64,000 bases of DNA from Elusimicrobiota bacterium (lineage in GTDB: Bacteria; Elusimicrobiota; Elusimicrobia; UBA1565): positions 1-64,000 of the forward strand of contig JACRDO010000121.1 in NCBI GenBank assembly GCA_016212885.1. The letters run 5' to 3'. Each line of letters starts with the position of its first letter. Position 1 is the first letter of the stretch. Of the stretch, positions 1 through 13,000 are shown one piece after another. The translations under genes and the position numbers were made by a program. The notes below the pieces were generated by a model. That model was not told the DNA's origin and did not search any database. It worked only from the letters and a program-made list of their open reading frames with translations.

Positions 1-360
1 CGACTCGGTGACCACGGTCAAGATAGCCGACCTGAACGTGACGACGGGGAAGATCAATGACGGGGCGATCGTGACGGCGAAGCTGGGAGCGGACTCGGTA
101 ATCGGCGCCAAGATTCTCAACAACACGATCACCGGGGTCAAGTTCCAGGACGGCTCTATCGTTACGGCCAAGCTGGGGTCCGACTCGGTGACCACGGTCA
201 AGATAGCCGACCTGAACGTGACGACGGGGAAGATCAATGACGGGGCGATCGTGACGGCGAAGCTGGGAGCGGACTCGGTGACCGGAGCGAAGATTCTCGA
301 CGGCGCGATCACCGGGGTCAAGTTCCAGGACGGCTCTATCGTTACGGCCAAGCTGGGGTC
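1..360 (+). repeat. 180-bp higher-order tandem repeat
   Basis: Bases 1-60 and 181-240 are identical, and 61-180 differ from 241-360 at only a few positions. The 180-bp unit holds six 30-bp decapeptide codon blocks. The near-identity contrasts with the diverged single repeats downstream of about 540, which indicates recent unit duplication. The array probably extends beyond the left edge, and its length could vary between strains. Confidence 0.9.
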
Positions 361-1003
361 CGACTCGGTGACCGGAGCGAAGATTCTCGATGGCGCGATC
401 ACCGGCGCCAAGCTCCAGGACGGCTCAATCGTGACCGCCAAGCTGGCCAGCGACGCGGTAACCGGCGTGAAGATAGCAGACGGCGCGGTGGCGACGGCCA
501 AGCTGGGGTCCGACTCGGTGACCACGGTCAAGATAGCCGACTTGAACGTGACCACGGCAAAGCTCGCGAACCTGAGCGTCACGGCCGCCAAGATCGCAGC
601 CCTCACGATCGACTCCAGCAAGCTCGCAGCCAACTCAGTGGACAACGAGAAGATCGCCGCCAACGTCGTGGATACCGGCAAGCTCAGGGATGACTCGGTC
701 ATTACCAGCAAGCTCCTCAACCTCAACGTGACCGGCGCCAAGCTGGCGGACTTGAGCGTCACGGCCGCCAAAGTCGCCGCCAATATCATCGACTCCACGA
801 AATTGGCTGCCGTATTCTTCGACATCAAGACAAAGACGCAGTTCGATGGATCAATACCATCCATTGGGCAAGCGGCTCTATGTTCGGATTGCTCTCAGCC
901 CTACACGCTCTGCATCGGGACGGCTGCGGTCGTTTGCGGTTATGCGCGCGTCCAGTCCGGGGTGGTAGACACAACGAAGCGAGGATGCGGGACGAACGAA
1001 TAA
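2..1003 (+). CDS. Decapeptide-repeat (tail-fibre/stalk-like) protein, 5'-truncated
   Basis: The reading frame is open to the left edge, so the N-terminus lies outside the window. About 27 consecutive ten-residue repeats fit the pattern V-T-x-x-K-[LI]-x-[DN]-x-x (for example VTGAKILDGA, IVTAKLGSDS). The repeats become more diverged towards residue 270. A non-repetitive tail of about 55 residues with five Cys (CSDCSQPYTLC, VVCGY, RGCG) ends the protein. Such Lys-centred decapeptides occur in phage tail fibres and bacterial surface stalks and are thought to form extended beta-structures. A disulfide-stabilised tip is inference from the Cys tail. The gene lies 36 bp upstream of the giant surface protein in the same direction, so co-expression is likely. 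No enzymatic motif is seen. Confidence 0.75.
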   Translation, partial: DSVTTVKIADLNVTTGKINDGAIVTAKLGADSVIGAKILNNTITGVKFQDGSIVTAKLGSDSVTTVKIADLNVTTGKINDGAIVTAKLGADSVTGAKILDGAITGVKFQDGSIVTAKLGSDSVTGAKILDGAITGAKLQDGSIVTAKLASDAVTGVKIADGAVATAKLGSDSVTTVKIADLNVTTAKLANLSVTAAKIAALTIDSSKLAANSVDNEKIAANVVDTGKLRDDSVITSKLLNLNVTGAKLADLSVTAAKVAANIIDSTKLAAVFFDIKTKTQFDGSIPSIGQAALCSDCSQPYTLCIGTAAVVCGYARVQSGVVDTTKRGCGTNE

Positions 1004-1039
1004 AATATTGATTGTAAGGAGAAGCTGGTTGAAGTTCAA

Positions 1040-4000
1040 ATGAGTCGAAGAAGAGCCAAAGTCGCTGGGGTCCTTAGCGCCGCCCTTTTGGCTGCCGCAG
1101 CCTTGGAAGTCCAGGCAGCGGTGCCCAAGAGCGGAGCGGCTGCGGACATCACGATGGACCTCTTGACCGGACAGGCTGGCAGCGTGGGCTTGAGCGGCGG
1201 CGCAATCACGGTCTCCGGCGCCTTGGGCCAAGCGGCTCATATTGAGTCCGCATCCGGCGGCACCCGGATCCGAAGCGGATATTTTGCGCAGGTGATCGGC
1301 GGGAGCGGACCGGTAACCGGGGTCACAACTCCGGTCATCGATTCCTACATCAATAATTTGTCCGCAATCCAGGGGACCGCGGCGGCCTTCGGCGGGCTCG
1401 CGGTAAGCACCGTTTCTGTGGCTGTCCAGCGCCTGTCCGACAATCTGTATTGGGACGGATCGGGGTTCACTCAAAGCGCCGCCCAGTTCTTCGAGGCGGC
1501 GTTTGCCGGGGCATCGTCGGGCACGTGGAGCTACTCTGCCGGTCCGCTTGCCTCGGCTCTCACGAACGGCGCCAGCTACCAGATTCAGAGCCAGGTGCGG
1601 GATTCCCTTGGGAAAACGCAGTGGCCGGTTTACCCATCGACGTTCACCTTTGACAACATCGCTCCGGTCTCCGGGTCATCGGCTCCGGCCCCGGGCCGGG
1701 CGTATCCATCGCTGACGGCTCTCGCCGGCACGGCGAGCGACGCGGCAAGCCCTATCCAGTCGGCGGTGGTGTCCATCCGGAGAGAGGAGGACGGCAAGTT
1801 CTTCAACGGCGTAGATTTCCTCAATGCCGGCGGGACCTGGCTTGCCGTCACTCAGCTCTTCACCTCCTCTTGGGTCTACACGAACGGGAGCCTGGTCTTC
1901 GCCGATCAAAAGCATTACGTCGTCACATCCAGCGCCACGGACGCGGCGGGCAATGTCCAGAGTTCCTCCGCCCCGGCGCGGATGCTCTTTGATACGACCC
2001 CGCCGGTCTCCGGTGCGGCGGTGCCGGCAAACGGCCTGACTTATGCCGAAAACACGGCCATCGCCGGCACGTCCTCGGACCCGGGCTTCACCACAGCCAT
2101 CGACGGGACAGGGTCCGGGGTATACCCCACGCTGGGTTGGCACGCGGGCAAGGCGGAGCTGCTGGTCTTCCGCGACACCGAGCCTTTCATTTCCAACCCT
2201 GGCCCCATCGCCTACGCAGGGTGGGACGCAACGGGCTATTTCTGGAACGGCTCCACCTGGACCCCGGCTTCCGGAGGCCCGGTCTGGGTGCAGGCTCCTT
2301 TCATGGATGCCTTGGGGAATTGGCAGTACACAGGCCTGGCCTGCCCGGTTCCGAATCCGACCAACCTGCCCTGCTGGATGCGGGGCCAGCCGCACGTGGT
2401 CTGGTCCAGAGCCGTGGATAACGCCGGGAACATCCAGTCGGTGGTCTCCGCCGGCGCCAAGCACAACATCGCGGCCCCGGCCGTGAGCTTCGGCTTGAGC
2501 GTGAGCGCGGATCCGGCGCAGGCCGGGACAACCGTGGACCTCACCGTGGAGGCCAAGGACGACATCGGCGCGCGCGCCATGGGCTACAACGGGACCGTCA
2601 GGTTTTACGCGGACCCGGGAGCCGGGCCGGAGAGCATGGGGGACGGACTCCCGTCCGAATACACCTTCCTCCAGGCGGACAACGGCATCAAGACAATCAC
2701 CTCCCAGATGCAATTGCGCAAGGCGGGCGTTCGCGCCTTGCGTGTGGAAGACAAGACCAATGCGGCCATTTTTGGGACACTCAACGCCAATGTGAACCCC
2801 GCTCCGGCCGCCAAGCTGAGGGTCCTCATGCCCGGCGAGACGCGCGCGGCCGGCTCCGCAATCAGCCGCACCGGAACGCCTTTGACGCAGACCGCGGGCA
2901 GCGTGCTGGCGGTGACGGTGGACCTGGCCGACGCTTATTGGAACCTGACCTTGGGGACTTCCCAACAGGTGCGCTTGTTCGCGGACGACCCCTACGCGGT
3001 CCTGCCCCCGGATCAGGTCATCGTGGGTTCCGCGGCCCTGAACGCAACCCTCAAGCGCGCCGGCTCCACGCTCATACGTGCGGAGATGGTCAGCGACCCG
3101 CCTGCCTGGGGCCCGACCCTCTCCAAGGACACGGGCACGGCTCTCAGCGTCTTCTCCGGCATGCCTTCAAAGCTCCTGCTGAAGCTCCCCGGAGAGAGTT
3201 TCAAGCCCGGCTCCCCTACCGGCAAGTCCGGGACACCTGCCCCTGCCGCGGCAGGACAGAGTTATTCCGTGGTCGCTGGAGTGACGGACGACTACTACAA
3301 TCTGGTCGTGGGGCGGGTGGCGGAGGTCCAGATCCTCACACCCAACGACCCCTTCTCCCCGTCGGTCTCGACGGCCGCGATGAACACGGGTACGGGCTAC
3401 ACTTCAGCGATCCTCGTGGACCTTCGCAACGCGGCCACGGGCCATTATCTGACGGCCACGGACTATGACGGCTCGGGACTTCTGGATTCGATCTCATCGA
3501 CGTTCACGGTCAATGCCGCCCCTCCGATGGGCCTGCAGGTCCTGCTGCCCGGCCAGAGCGCGGCGCCCGGGTCCGGGAATTACCCCTTGGGTGGGGTCAC
3601 GGGCTCCGTCTCCACCCGGACAGCGGGGGCGCCGTTCAACGTCGTGGTCAATCTTGTGGACCGGTACATGAACAGATGTCCCGGAAGCCTGCCGCAGTTC
3701 TACGTCGCGACTTCTGATGATTTCGACATCGACTCTTCCACCCTGCCGCTGGTGAATGGTTCGCAGACGGTCCAGGTGAACCTGGTGAGCAAAACCGCGA
3801 ACGCGGCGGTCGGCGCTTATCCCGAGGACCAGGTCTCCAACCGCGTCTGCACCGGGAACGCCTCTCCTTTCATCTGCCGCGCAGACTCGCCCGCGGCGAT
3901 CCCGCAGCCGTTCAAAGTGTACGCTTCGGCGGCTTCCAAGCTCCAGGTGCTCCTGCCGGGCGAGACGGCTGTCCAGGGAAAATGCGACGTGTCCCCGGGT

Positions 4001-7000
4001 GTGGTATGCAAATTCAACGTTTCAGTGGACACGGCCGGCAAATCTGGCGCACCCGTCTCCAGGTTGATTCAGACGGCGTTCCAAGCCACCGTGAACCTGG
4101 TGGACGACTATTTCAACCTCGCGACCGAGAGGGTCGGCGCGGCTCAGGACACCAACCCGCCGGCAGTGATGCCGGAAGTCCAGGTGTCCCTGCTGGATGA
4201 CTCCCTTGCTTCCGCGCCTGCGGCGCAAGCCCTCTCGCTGGGCAGCCGCGCGTTCACCCTCGCTCCCTTGACCGCGCTTTCGACCTACACCGTTTCGGCA
4301 GCCACCACCGTAGCCTCTGCGGCGACCTACCTGTCCGGAAACTCGGCGGACATGCGCGTCTATCCCGGCCCGGCGCATCACCTGCACTTCGGCGGCCTGC
4401 CGGGGTCCCCGACAGCGGGGGTCACGTTCTCCTACGCCCTGTCGGCGCACGATCAATTCCACAACCTGCTTTCGACGGGCCCGAACGTCTACGTCGGCGC
4501 GGTCGCGCTGTCGGCCGAGGCCTTCGGTCCGCCGCAGGGCCCCGTCTTCATCCCGCCCAGCTTCAGCTTCACGACGCTGGATGCGGGCGTGAAGGCCATG
4601 ACGGACTCCGTGATTCTGAAGAAGGCCGGCAGCCGGTGGCTCAAGGCCGAGCAGGCGGACAACCCATCGATCAACACCGAGGTCACCGGCTATTCGACGC
4701 GGCCGAGCATCGAAGTCGTGCCTGCGGTCCCCGTCAGCGCCGCGGTCTTGCCCGGGCCTGCGGGCCAGACCGTCACTGTCCGCGCGGGCTCTTTGCTGGC
4801 GCCGGGCTTCCAGGAGTTCTCCGGGCAGGTCTCGGACGCGTTCGGCAATACCGTCATCGTCGGAGCCACGGTCTACGTCCAGGTCGCGGGGGTTTCCGGC
4901 TCGACCGGGTCCTTGGCTTACAACCCGGGCTCAGGCTGGGTGCAACTCGGCGCCTCCACCCAGATGGTGACGGACGCCAAGGGCCGGATCGGCTACAACG
5001 GGGACGCGGACAATACGAATCCGCCCTTGGCCTACTTCATTTCAGTAAAGTCCGGGGACTTCGCCCGAGTCTGGATCGGCACCATGGCCGCGCCGGCGGA
5101 CATCGCGCCGTTCATCAGCGTTGATCGGAACCTCTCCGCTGTTCTGGTCTCCACCGGCGGGACACCGAGCCAAGTGGTGGTCGTTTCGAGCACGCCTCAG
5201 GCCGCGGTAAGCAGCGGCCTTGGCGGAGGCGGGGCCTTCGTGGTCGAGCGCAGGGACGATTTCAGCAATCCGACGGACTTGGGGGCGACGACCATCAACC
5301 TCAGCCTGCCCCCCGGGGAGCTCGCGGCGCACGCTGCTGCAGGATACGTTTCGGGAACCGACTTCGGGTTCGTTGACCCCTCGGCCGCCTATCCTATCAC
5401 CTCAATCAACATCCTTGACGGGCTGACGCAGGCGGGCTTGCGCTATCGCGACAAGATGTCCTCCTATGCCGGAACAAGCCCAGCGCAGAACCGCGGCGAC
5501 GGCGGCAGGCCCGGGCGATGGACCTTGCAGATCATCCCTGGGGCCCCAAGCGTCAGCTCCGCGACCGCCCTGATGCAGCTCGATCCGGAAGCTCCGGCCA
5601 AGCTGGGCTTCGGGAATGCGCTCAGCACTCAGGCGGCTGGGAAAGTCCAGGACCTTGCCGGGACACTGAGGCCGTTCCGGGCCCAGCAGCAGGATCTCTT
5701 CGGCAATCCGGCCCTGTCCGCTTCGCCGGTCAATGTCGGCCTGGCCTCGGTCTCCCGCCGGCCCTCGGCCTTAAACGACTCCTTCTCGTTCTCGGTCTCC
5801 AGCGAGATCGCCGCCGGCCAGGTTCCGGTCTTCGTCAACCCTGTTTCGGTTGTGGCGATTCCGCCACTCATGTCCGAAACCACGTTCTATTATCTCGACA
5901 CAATGGCTTCCTCGTCCTATCCGCCTGTGGAGCCGAACCGTCCGGTCATCGGCATCTCGGACCTGGCCAGCGTGCTGACCTCCAGGGCCCAGGCCGTGAA
6001 CATCCTGCCGGACTACATCGAGCGCATCGTGGTCCTGCCTCTAGCGGACTCGGCCCTGCAAGCGGGCGCGGCCAGCCAACCCGAGACGCTCCAGCTCCAT
6101 GACCGGTTCGGCAACGCCTCAGCGGTCCTGCCCGGGCAGGAGGATCCGGGGAAGAATTACGCCGAATTCAACCTGACCTCGAACTCCCCGGGGAACCGGC
6201 GATTCTCCAGCCCAGGCCCCGACGCCTTTGTCCTATCGACCGGCGCGGCGCGCATCGGGACAGGCGCGAGCTCCGCGACCTTCCATGTGATGGACGACAT
6301 CCTTTCGAGCGCAACGTGGACCCTGATGGGAAACAGCGTCATTGACAGGGGATGGGCAGTTGTGACGGCGACCTACAGCGTGCGTTCGGTGAGCTCCGGG
6401 ATCACCTTCCCCAACATCCTGAAGGTGCCATCGCTCCCCGCCATCTCCGGCACCGCGCAGGCTTTCGGAGCGGAAGTCAGCTCTGTCCGCCTCTATATCC
6501 GCAGGCTCGCGGACGGCCAATATTGGAATGGGTCATCCTGGCAGGCTTCTGCCGTATTCAATGCAGCGGCCTTCTCTGGCTTTTCCTCGGGAACGTGGAG
6601 CTACTCGGGCCTCTCAGCCGGGGCTCTCACGAACGGCGCTTCGTACCAGATCGAGAGCGAGGCTCGGGATACAGGGTCCCGCACACAGTTGACGCCAAGC
6701 GCCTATGCCTTTGTCTACGACACCCGCCTGCCCGCGGCCGCGATCCTCCTGCCCGTCAACGGCGCCTTCTACGGCAGCCTGCCGATGATCTCAGGGACCG
6801 GCGCGGACGCCGTGAACGTGTCCACGGTATCGCTGAGCGTGCAGGATACCAGCGCCGGCGGGTCCGACAACTGCTACAGCCCGGCCGCGAACAGCTTCAT
6901 CGCGGCCTGCCCGGGCTGGTTCGCCGCTCAGGGCTCGACCGCCGCGTGGAGCTACGGCTTTTCGGCCCCGCCGTGGACCAACGGGCGCCGGTACGCGGCG

Positions 7001-10000
7001 TTCGCGCGGGCAACGGACGTGATCGGCCAGGTCTCGCTCGTTTCGACCAGGGCCTTCGGCTTCGACACCTCCGCGCCCGTCCTCTACGTCGCGGCGCCGG
7101 CCGGCGGGACCATTGTCGCCGGCCTGCCCTGGATCAGCGGCACGGCCTGGGACTTCTCGGGCATGAATCCGATCGAGATGCGCTTCACCCGGCTGCCGGA
7201 TGGAAGGCACTGGGACTTCGTTTCCTCCACCTGGACACCCTCAACGACCCTGGCGCCGTCGGCGATCGCGGTCTTCCCAGCGGCATCCACTTGGACCTAC
7301 GTCTTGAGCGCGGCTCTGCGGGAAGCCTTGGTGTCAGGCAACGACTACGTCGCCGCCGCGCGGGGCCAGGACGTCTCGATCCCGGCGAATCCAGGGTCAC
7401 TCTATGCGAATCCTTCCACTTTCACCTACGTGGACGCCGTCGCGCCGGCCGCGGTGACTGACCTCTCCGCCGCATTCGGCGGCGCGCCCGGGCAACTGGA
7501 GCTGGCTTGGACCGCGCCTGGTGACGACGGGACCGAACTGCGCCTGTCTTCGGGCTCGATGTTTAAGATTGAATATGCCACAGCGGCGTCGGCGGCTTGG
7601 GGCACGGCGTTCGCTCAGCTCACCCTGTCCGCCGCGGGCGCGCAGGCGGGTCAGCGTCAAGACGCGAGCGTGCCGTCTCTGGCCGGCGACGCGACCTATT
7701 TCCTCAGGGTCTGGACCGTGGACGAATCCAGCAACGCTTCTTCCGCCTCCACCGCCGCATCGGCGTACATGCCGCCGATCGCGACGCGGCTCGTGCTGGC
7801 CGCTCCAGGAGAGACTTTCGTGAGCCGGACCGGGATCGCGGGGGCCCCGAGCCTGCAGGCGGTCTTCACGCCCTTCTCGGTGAGCGTCTACGCGGTCGAC
7901 CCCTCGACCACGCTGGTGCCGGGAGCCGTTGGCGCGGTCAGCTTGTCCGCGGCCAATGATCCAGGCGCGATCATCAGCCCGGCTTCGGCGCCGCTCGTCA
8001 ACGGTTCGGCAGCTTTCAGCGTAAGCTTGAGCCTGGCGCAATTGGCCATGCTGAACGCGTCGATCTCCCCGGCGGGGCTTGCGGGCGCCTCCAAGCAGGT
8101 AACGGCATTGAGCGGCGTGAGCCTTCTCGTGGATTCCGCGCAGGACATCGCCCCCGCCTCCATCCAGCAGGGCGCCGGCAATGTCGGGATGCTGAAGCTC
8201 CGTGTGCGCGCGAACGCGGGGACCGTCTCCTGGAGCGCCCTGCGCCTGAGCCTTGCCGGCTCCGGCGCCATGGCGGATGTTCGTGGTGTCTCCTTGTTCA
8301 AGGATTTCAACGGCAACGGCTCGCTGGACTCCAACGCCGATATCCTCATAGCCAGCCGCACCTCCGGAGTCGCCGGGGTCTATGACCTGCCGTTCGCCGC
8401 TCGCGCGATCTCCGTGAGCACGGAGACCTACTTCGTCGCCTTATCGCTGGCCGGGACCGCGGTCGTGGGCTCCTCCTACGGCCTGGCTGTCTCAGCCACG
8501 GGCTTTTTCACAGTCTCCGGCGGCGGCGTCGCGGCGCAGGCTCTTTACCCGATCCTCTCATCCTTGAGCTCTGTGACGTCCCCCAACAGCAGCTCCGGCG
8601 ACGCCGCGCCGCCCGTCTCGGCCGTGACCTTCCCGATGAACGGCTCCAGCCCGGACACGCTGGCCTTCCTCTCGGGAACGGCCGCGGACAACGTGGCTGT
8701 CAGCCGGGTGGATGTGGCGGTCCGGCGGAAATCGGATGGGAAATGGTGGGACGGGGCCGCATGGTCATACAGTTCGACGCCGCTCGCAAGCACGGCTTCG
8801 TACATCGTTCCGGGGTGGACGTATTTTAGCGGCCCCTCCAGCCCGAGCCTGGCTTTGGGCGGCCTCTACGAGATCCTGGCTTGGGCGAAAGATGCGGCCG
8901 GGAACTCCCAGAGCAGCGCGGCCGTTGCCTTGGTGACGATCTCCTCCTCGGCCGCGCAGGGCGATCACACCCCGCCTGTCTCCGTCATCCTCTATCCGGC
9001 CGACGCATCGGTCCTGAATTCGCTGGGAGCCTTGTCCGGGACAGCGGCCGACAACGCCGCGGTCTCCAAGGTGGAAGCGGCCCTCTTCGAGCACGGCGCC
9101 GGGCGCTGGTGGAACGGCGCGGGCTGGAGCGCCGGGGGGATGCTGCTCAACGCCGTGCCGCTGAGCAACGGGTTCTGGAGCTACGCGGGCCCCGATGCTT
9201 CCTACTTGGCCAGCGGCTCCAGCTATACCGTCTATGCCCGCGCGATGGACTCTTCTGGAAACCTCCAGAATCCGCCGGTCTGCTCCAGCTTCACCTATCA
9301 GACCGCGGCCCCCTCTGTTTCAAGCCCGACCGCGGTCGTCACCCTGCCCGCGGCGGGAGCTCTGGTGGCGACGCTTTCGCAGATTTCCGGCACGGTATCG
9401 GGCGACGCGGGCGAGATCCGCGTCCGCATCCTGAGCCTTTCGGACGGCCGCTATTGGAAAGGCTCGACGCGCGAGTGGCTGAGCGTGTTCACGGACAACT
9501 TCGCATCCTTCGGCGCAGGCTATTGGAGCTACGGGCAGGGGCCGGATGCCGCATCCCTGCTCGCGAACTCCTCCTACACAGCTTCGGTGTGGGCCAAGAA
9601 CCCGGCCGGCACTTTGATCCAGACGCCGCCGCAGACCTTGGCCGTGTTCACGTCCACCTCGGGTGTCGGCCCGCAGGACGCGACTCCGCCCTCGGCGGCC
9701 ATCCTGTCGCCGGCGGCCGGGGCCCAGACCCTCGTGAGCCTGGGGGCGATTTCCGGCACGGCTGTGGACAACGACCGGGTCAGCCAGATTTTCGTGGCGG
9801 TCAAGCGCCTTGCGGACGGCTTGTGGTGGGGGGAGGGCGCCTGGCTGGGGTCGAAGACGAGCAACCAGGGCAACGCGGCGAGCCCCGGCTCCGCGATGAC
9901 TTTGTGGAGCTACTCGGCCCTGCCGGACAGCTACCTGAGCGTCAACAGCTCCTACACGATCCTGGTCTGGGCGAGGGACGCCTCGAACAACATCTCGGCC

Positions 10001-13000
10001 ACGCCGGCGCAGCGCACCTTCGCCTTCGGCGCCGCGGTTTCGGTGGACACGGTCGCTCCGGCCGCGGTGACGGACCTGGTCGCCCGCTCTACCGAGGCGG
10101 GCATCGTGGAGCTGACCTGGAAGGCGCCGGGCGACGACGTGTCCGTCGGGACCGCGGCGCGCTACCACGTCCACTACTCGACGCTGGGGCCGCTGACGCC
10201 GTCGAACTTCTTCGGCGACGCGGCGCGGAAGGCCGACGACCAGTACGCGATGGCCCGGGCCGGCGTCTACGATGCGGCCCTGCCTCCCTTGAAAACCGCG
10301 GTCCCGGCGCCCCAGGCGCCTTCGAGCACGGAAACCCTGATTCTCTACGGCTTGGAGCCGGGCAAGGTGTACTTCTTCGCGGTGCGCGCCCAAGACAAGG
10401 CCGACAACCTCTCCCCCTATTTCAACTCGGCCTGGGCGCAGGTGCCCCTGAGCGTGGCGCCGGGAGACGGCAGCGGAACAGCCTCATGGTCTCCTTCCAG
10501 CGTGCCGGTTTGCGGGCTGGTCACCGCGACGGTGACGTTCACGATGAGCACCCATACCTTCAAGGCCGGCGGGCTCGTGGCGGCGCAGCTGCCGGATGGC
10601 TGGCCCTCTGCGCAGGTCGTCTGCTCCACCTGCCCCGCCTACCTCCGCGTGGAGAGCACGAGCGCGGCGTCTCTTCAGCCCGTGCTCCTTCCGGAGCTGG
10701 GCGAGCGCTGGGCCGGCGCGGTCGTTTCGGCCGGGCAGCTCATGGGAAGCGAAGAGGTGAAGCTCGCCTTCGACCGGCTCTCCGTGCCGCGGACCGTGCA
10801 GTCGAACATCTCGGTCTTAGTCCGCTCGCGGGCGTCCTGGAGCGGAGAGGCGAAGCTGACCGCCTCGCCTGCGCGGGTGCATCAGATCGTAGGCCCGGCC
10901 CAGGCGGTCCGCTTCTCGGACCAGAGCCTGCTGGTCCTGGGGCCCTACCAGGCCTCCGCCGCGCAGGCCCTGGTCGGCATCGACGCGTGCGGAAACCCCT
11001 CCGCGCCGGCTTTGGAGAAGAGCGTCACGCTCGAGGCGCAGGCCGGGGCGCAGTTCGCGCTGGAGCCGAACTTCGCGACTCCCTTAGCCAGCCTGGTTGT
11101 GCCTCTCTCTGCCGCGTCGAGCTCCGCGTTCTACTACCGCAACTCCACGGCGGGCGATCAGACGATGTCCGCGGCCTACTTCGACTTCGCGGATCTCTCG
11201 TCTACGCGGCGCGCGCTGCGTCCTGTCCGCGTCGTCGGCAGCGCGGTAGGGTTCGTCCCCGGAAGCCTGAAAGTGAGCACGGCCTCCTTCGTGCCGCCGC
11301 GGACCACGGCCGCGATCACGCCGGACGGCGACGGCACGGCGGACCGGGCGTATTTCTCCTTCATCCCGCTGGATCTCTCCGCGCAGTGGAGGCTCACGCT
11401 CTCGACCACGAACGACTTCAGCACGCTCTGGCGCCAGTTCACCGGCACTGGAGAGCCGGGACGGACCCTCGTCTGGGATGGGACGGACATCAACGGCCGG
11501 ATCCGTCCGGGAACATACCACGCCAAACTGGAGGCCTCGGGCGGAGCGTGGGTCGACACGACGACGCTGTCGGTGGAGGTAGCGGCTGTAGGCATCTCGG
11601 GCAAGGTCAAGCTGGCGGAAGTCCTGCTCTCCTCGGGCGCGAAGATCTCCCTCAGCGGACCGCTCTATTCCAGGCGGGAGATCTCGGATTCCTCCGGAAA
11701 CTTCGCGTTCTACGGTCTGCGCGCGGGCGCCACCTATTATGTGAGCGGGGAGTACTACGACCCTTCGAGCGGACGGATGGCCTACTCCACGATGACTCTG
11801 AGCGCACCGGCGGAGGCCGACCTCGCGCTCTCCCTCTCGCCGCGCATCCGGGTCGCCGCCCGTCTGCCCATGCCCGCGGCCTCGGAGCTCTGGGGATCCT
11901 TGCGCCTGAAGAACCTGGCCTTCACCAGGCAGTCGCAGGGCCGCCTGCATTTCGCGGCGGGCTCGCTCGGCTCCGACGACGGCGCCGCGGCCTACGGCGG
12001 GACCCCGAGCTCCTGGACGGTCTTGGATGTCCAGCCGGACACCTATGTGGTCACCATGGAGCTGACCGGGTACGAGAGCCTGGTTTCCACGCGCATCCTC
12101 TCCGCCGGGACCTTGCTGGATCTGACCCCTGTTTTCGCGCGGAAGGCGAACGTCTACGGCATAGTCCAGCTGCCCGAGGTCCAAGACCAAGGCGTCGCGG
12201 TCTCGATCGAGGCGCGGCGCTCGGGGGCGGAGGCGGCGGCGGCCTCGGCGAGCCTGTATCTGCCCGGGAAGAGCGACGCGGGCAAAATTCCCGCCTCCGA
12301 CGGCGTCTTCACCCTGGCCGGCTTAGACCCCGGAACCTACACCGTGACGGGGCGAGCGATCGGGTTCGAGGACTCAGCCTACGGCCCGATCGAGGTCTTG
12401 GGCGAGGACGTGGGCTCTCTGCAGTGGCCGGCCTTCTCCTTGCCCGTCTTCACCTACGGCGGGATCATCACCGGGACGGTCACGGTGCAGGGCGACACGC
12501 TCGCGCGCGGGCCCTACAGCCTCGTGGTCAACGCGTGGAACCAGCGCACCTTCGCCAGCAGCTTCATCCGGGTCGCCTTCTCTCCGTCGAACGCCTTCTC
12601 GAGCGCGCCATACCGCTTGTCCGGACTCGCCAACGGCGAATACCGCCTCATGACCTCCCTAACCGGCTTCGAGCAGGTCTATGAGGCGGGCGGCGTCGGC
12701 GTTTCCACCGTTTCCGTGAGCGGGAGCGGCGGCGCGGCCTCGAAGGACCTTCTGCTGAGGCAGTCCTCCGGCCGGGTCAAGTTCACCTTCAAGCTGCCGG
12801 CCGGCTATGCGGATTATGATGCGGTTTCCTTCACCCTGCAAGGGGAAGGGGTTTCCATCTCCACAAGCCCCTCCGCAGCGTCCTGGACGAGCGCGGCGAC
12901 TCTCGGGACCGGCATCTACCGGCTCAGCGCCATCTATCGCCGGGCCGGAGCCACTGCGGATGCGACGCTGCCGATGGTGAGCGGACAGACGAGCGAAGCG

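Noticed and set aside
1-540. CRISPR array
   Set aside because: The repeats are in-frame coding repeats without spacer structure.
8881-12684. 1267-codon open frame on the plus strand inside the giant protein gene
   Set aside because: It lies in another frame of a gene with a clear signal peptide, repeats and sorting domain. Its translation is Arg/Gly/Pro-rich without domains, as expected for alternate frames of GC-rich DNA.
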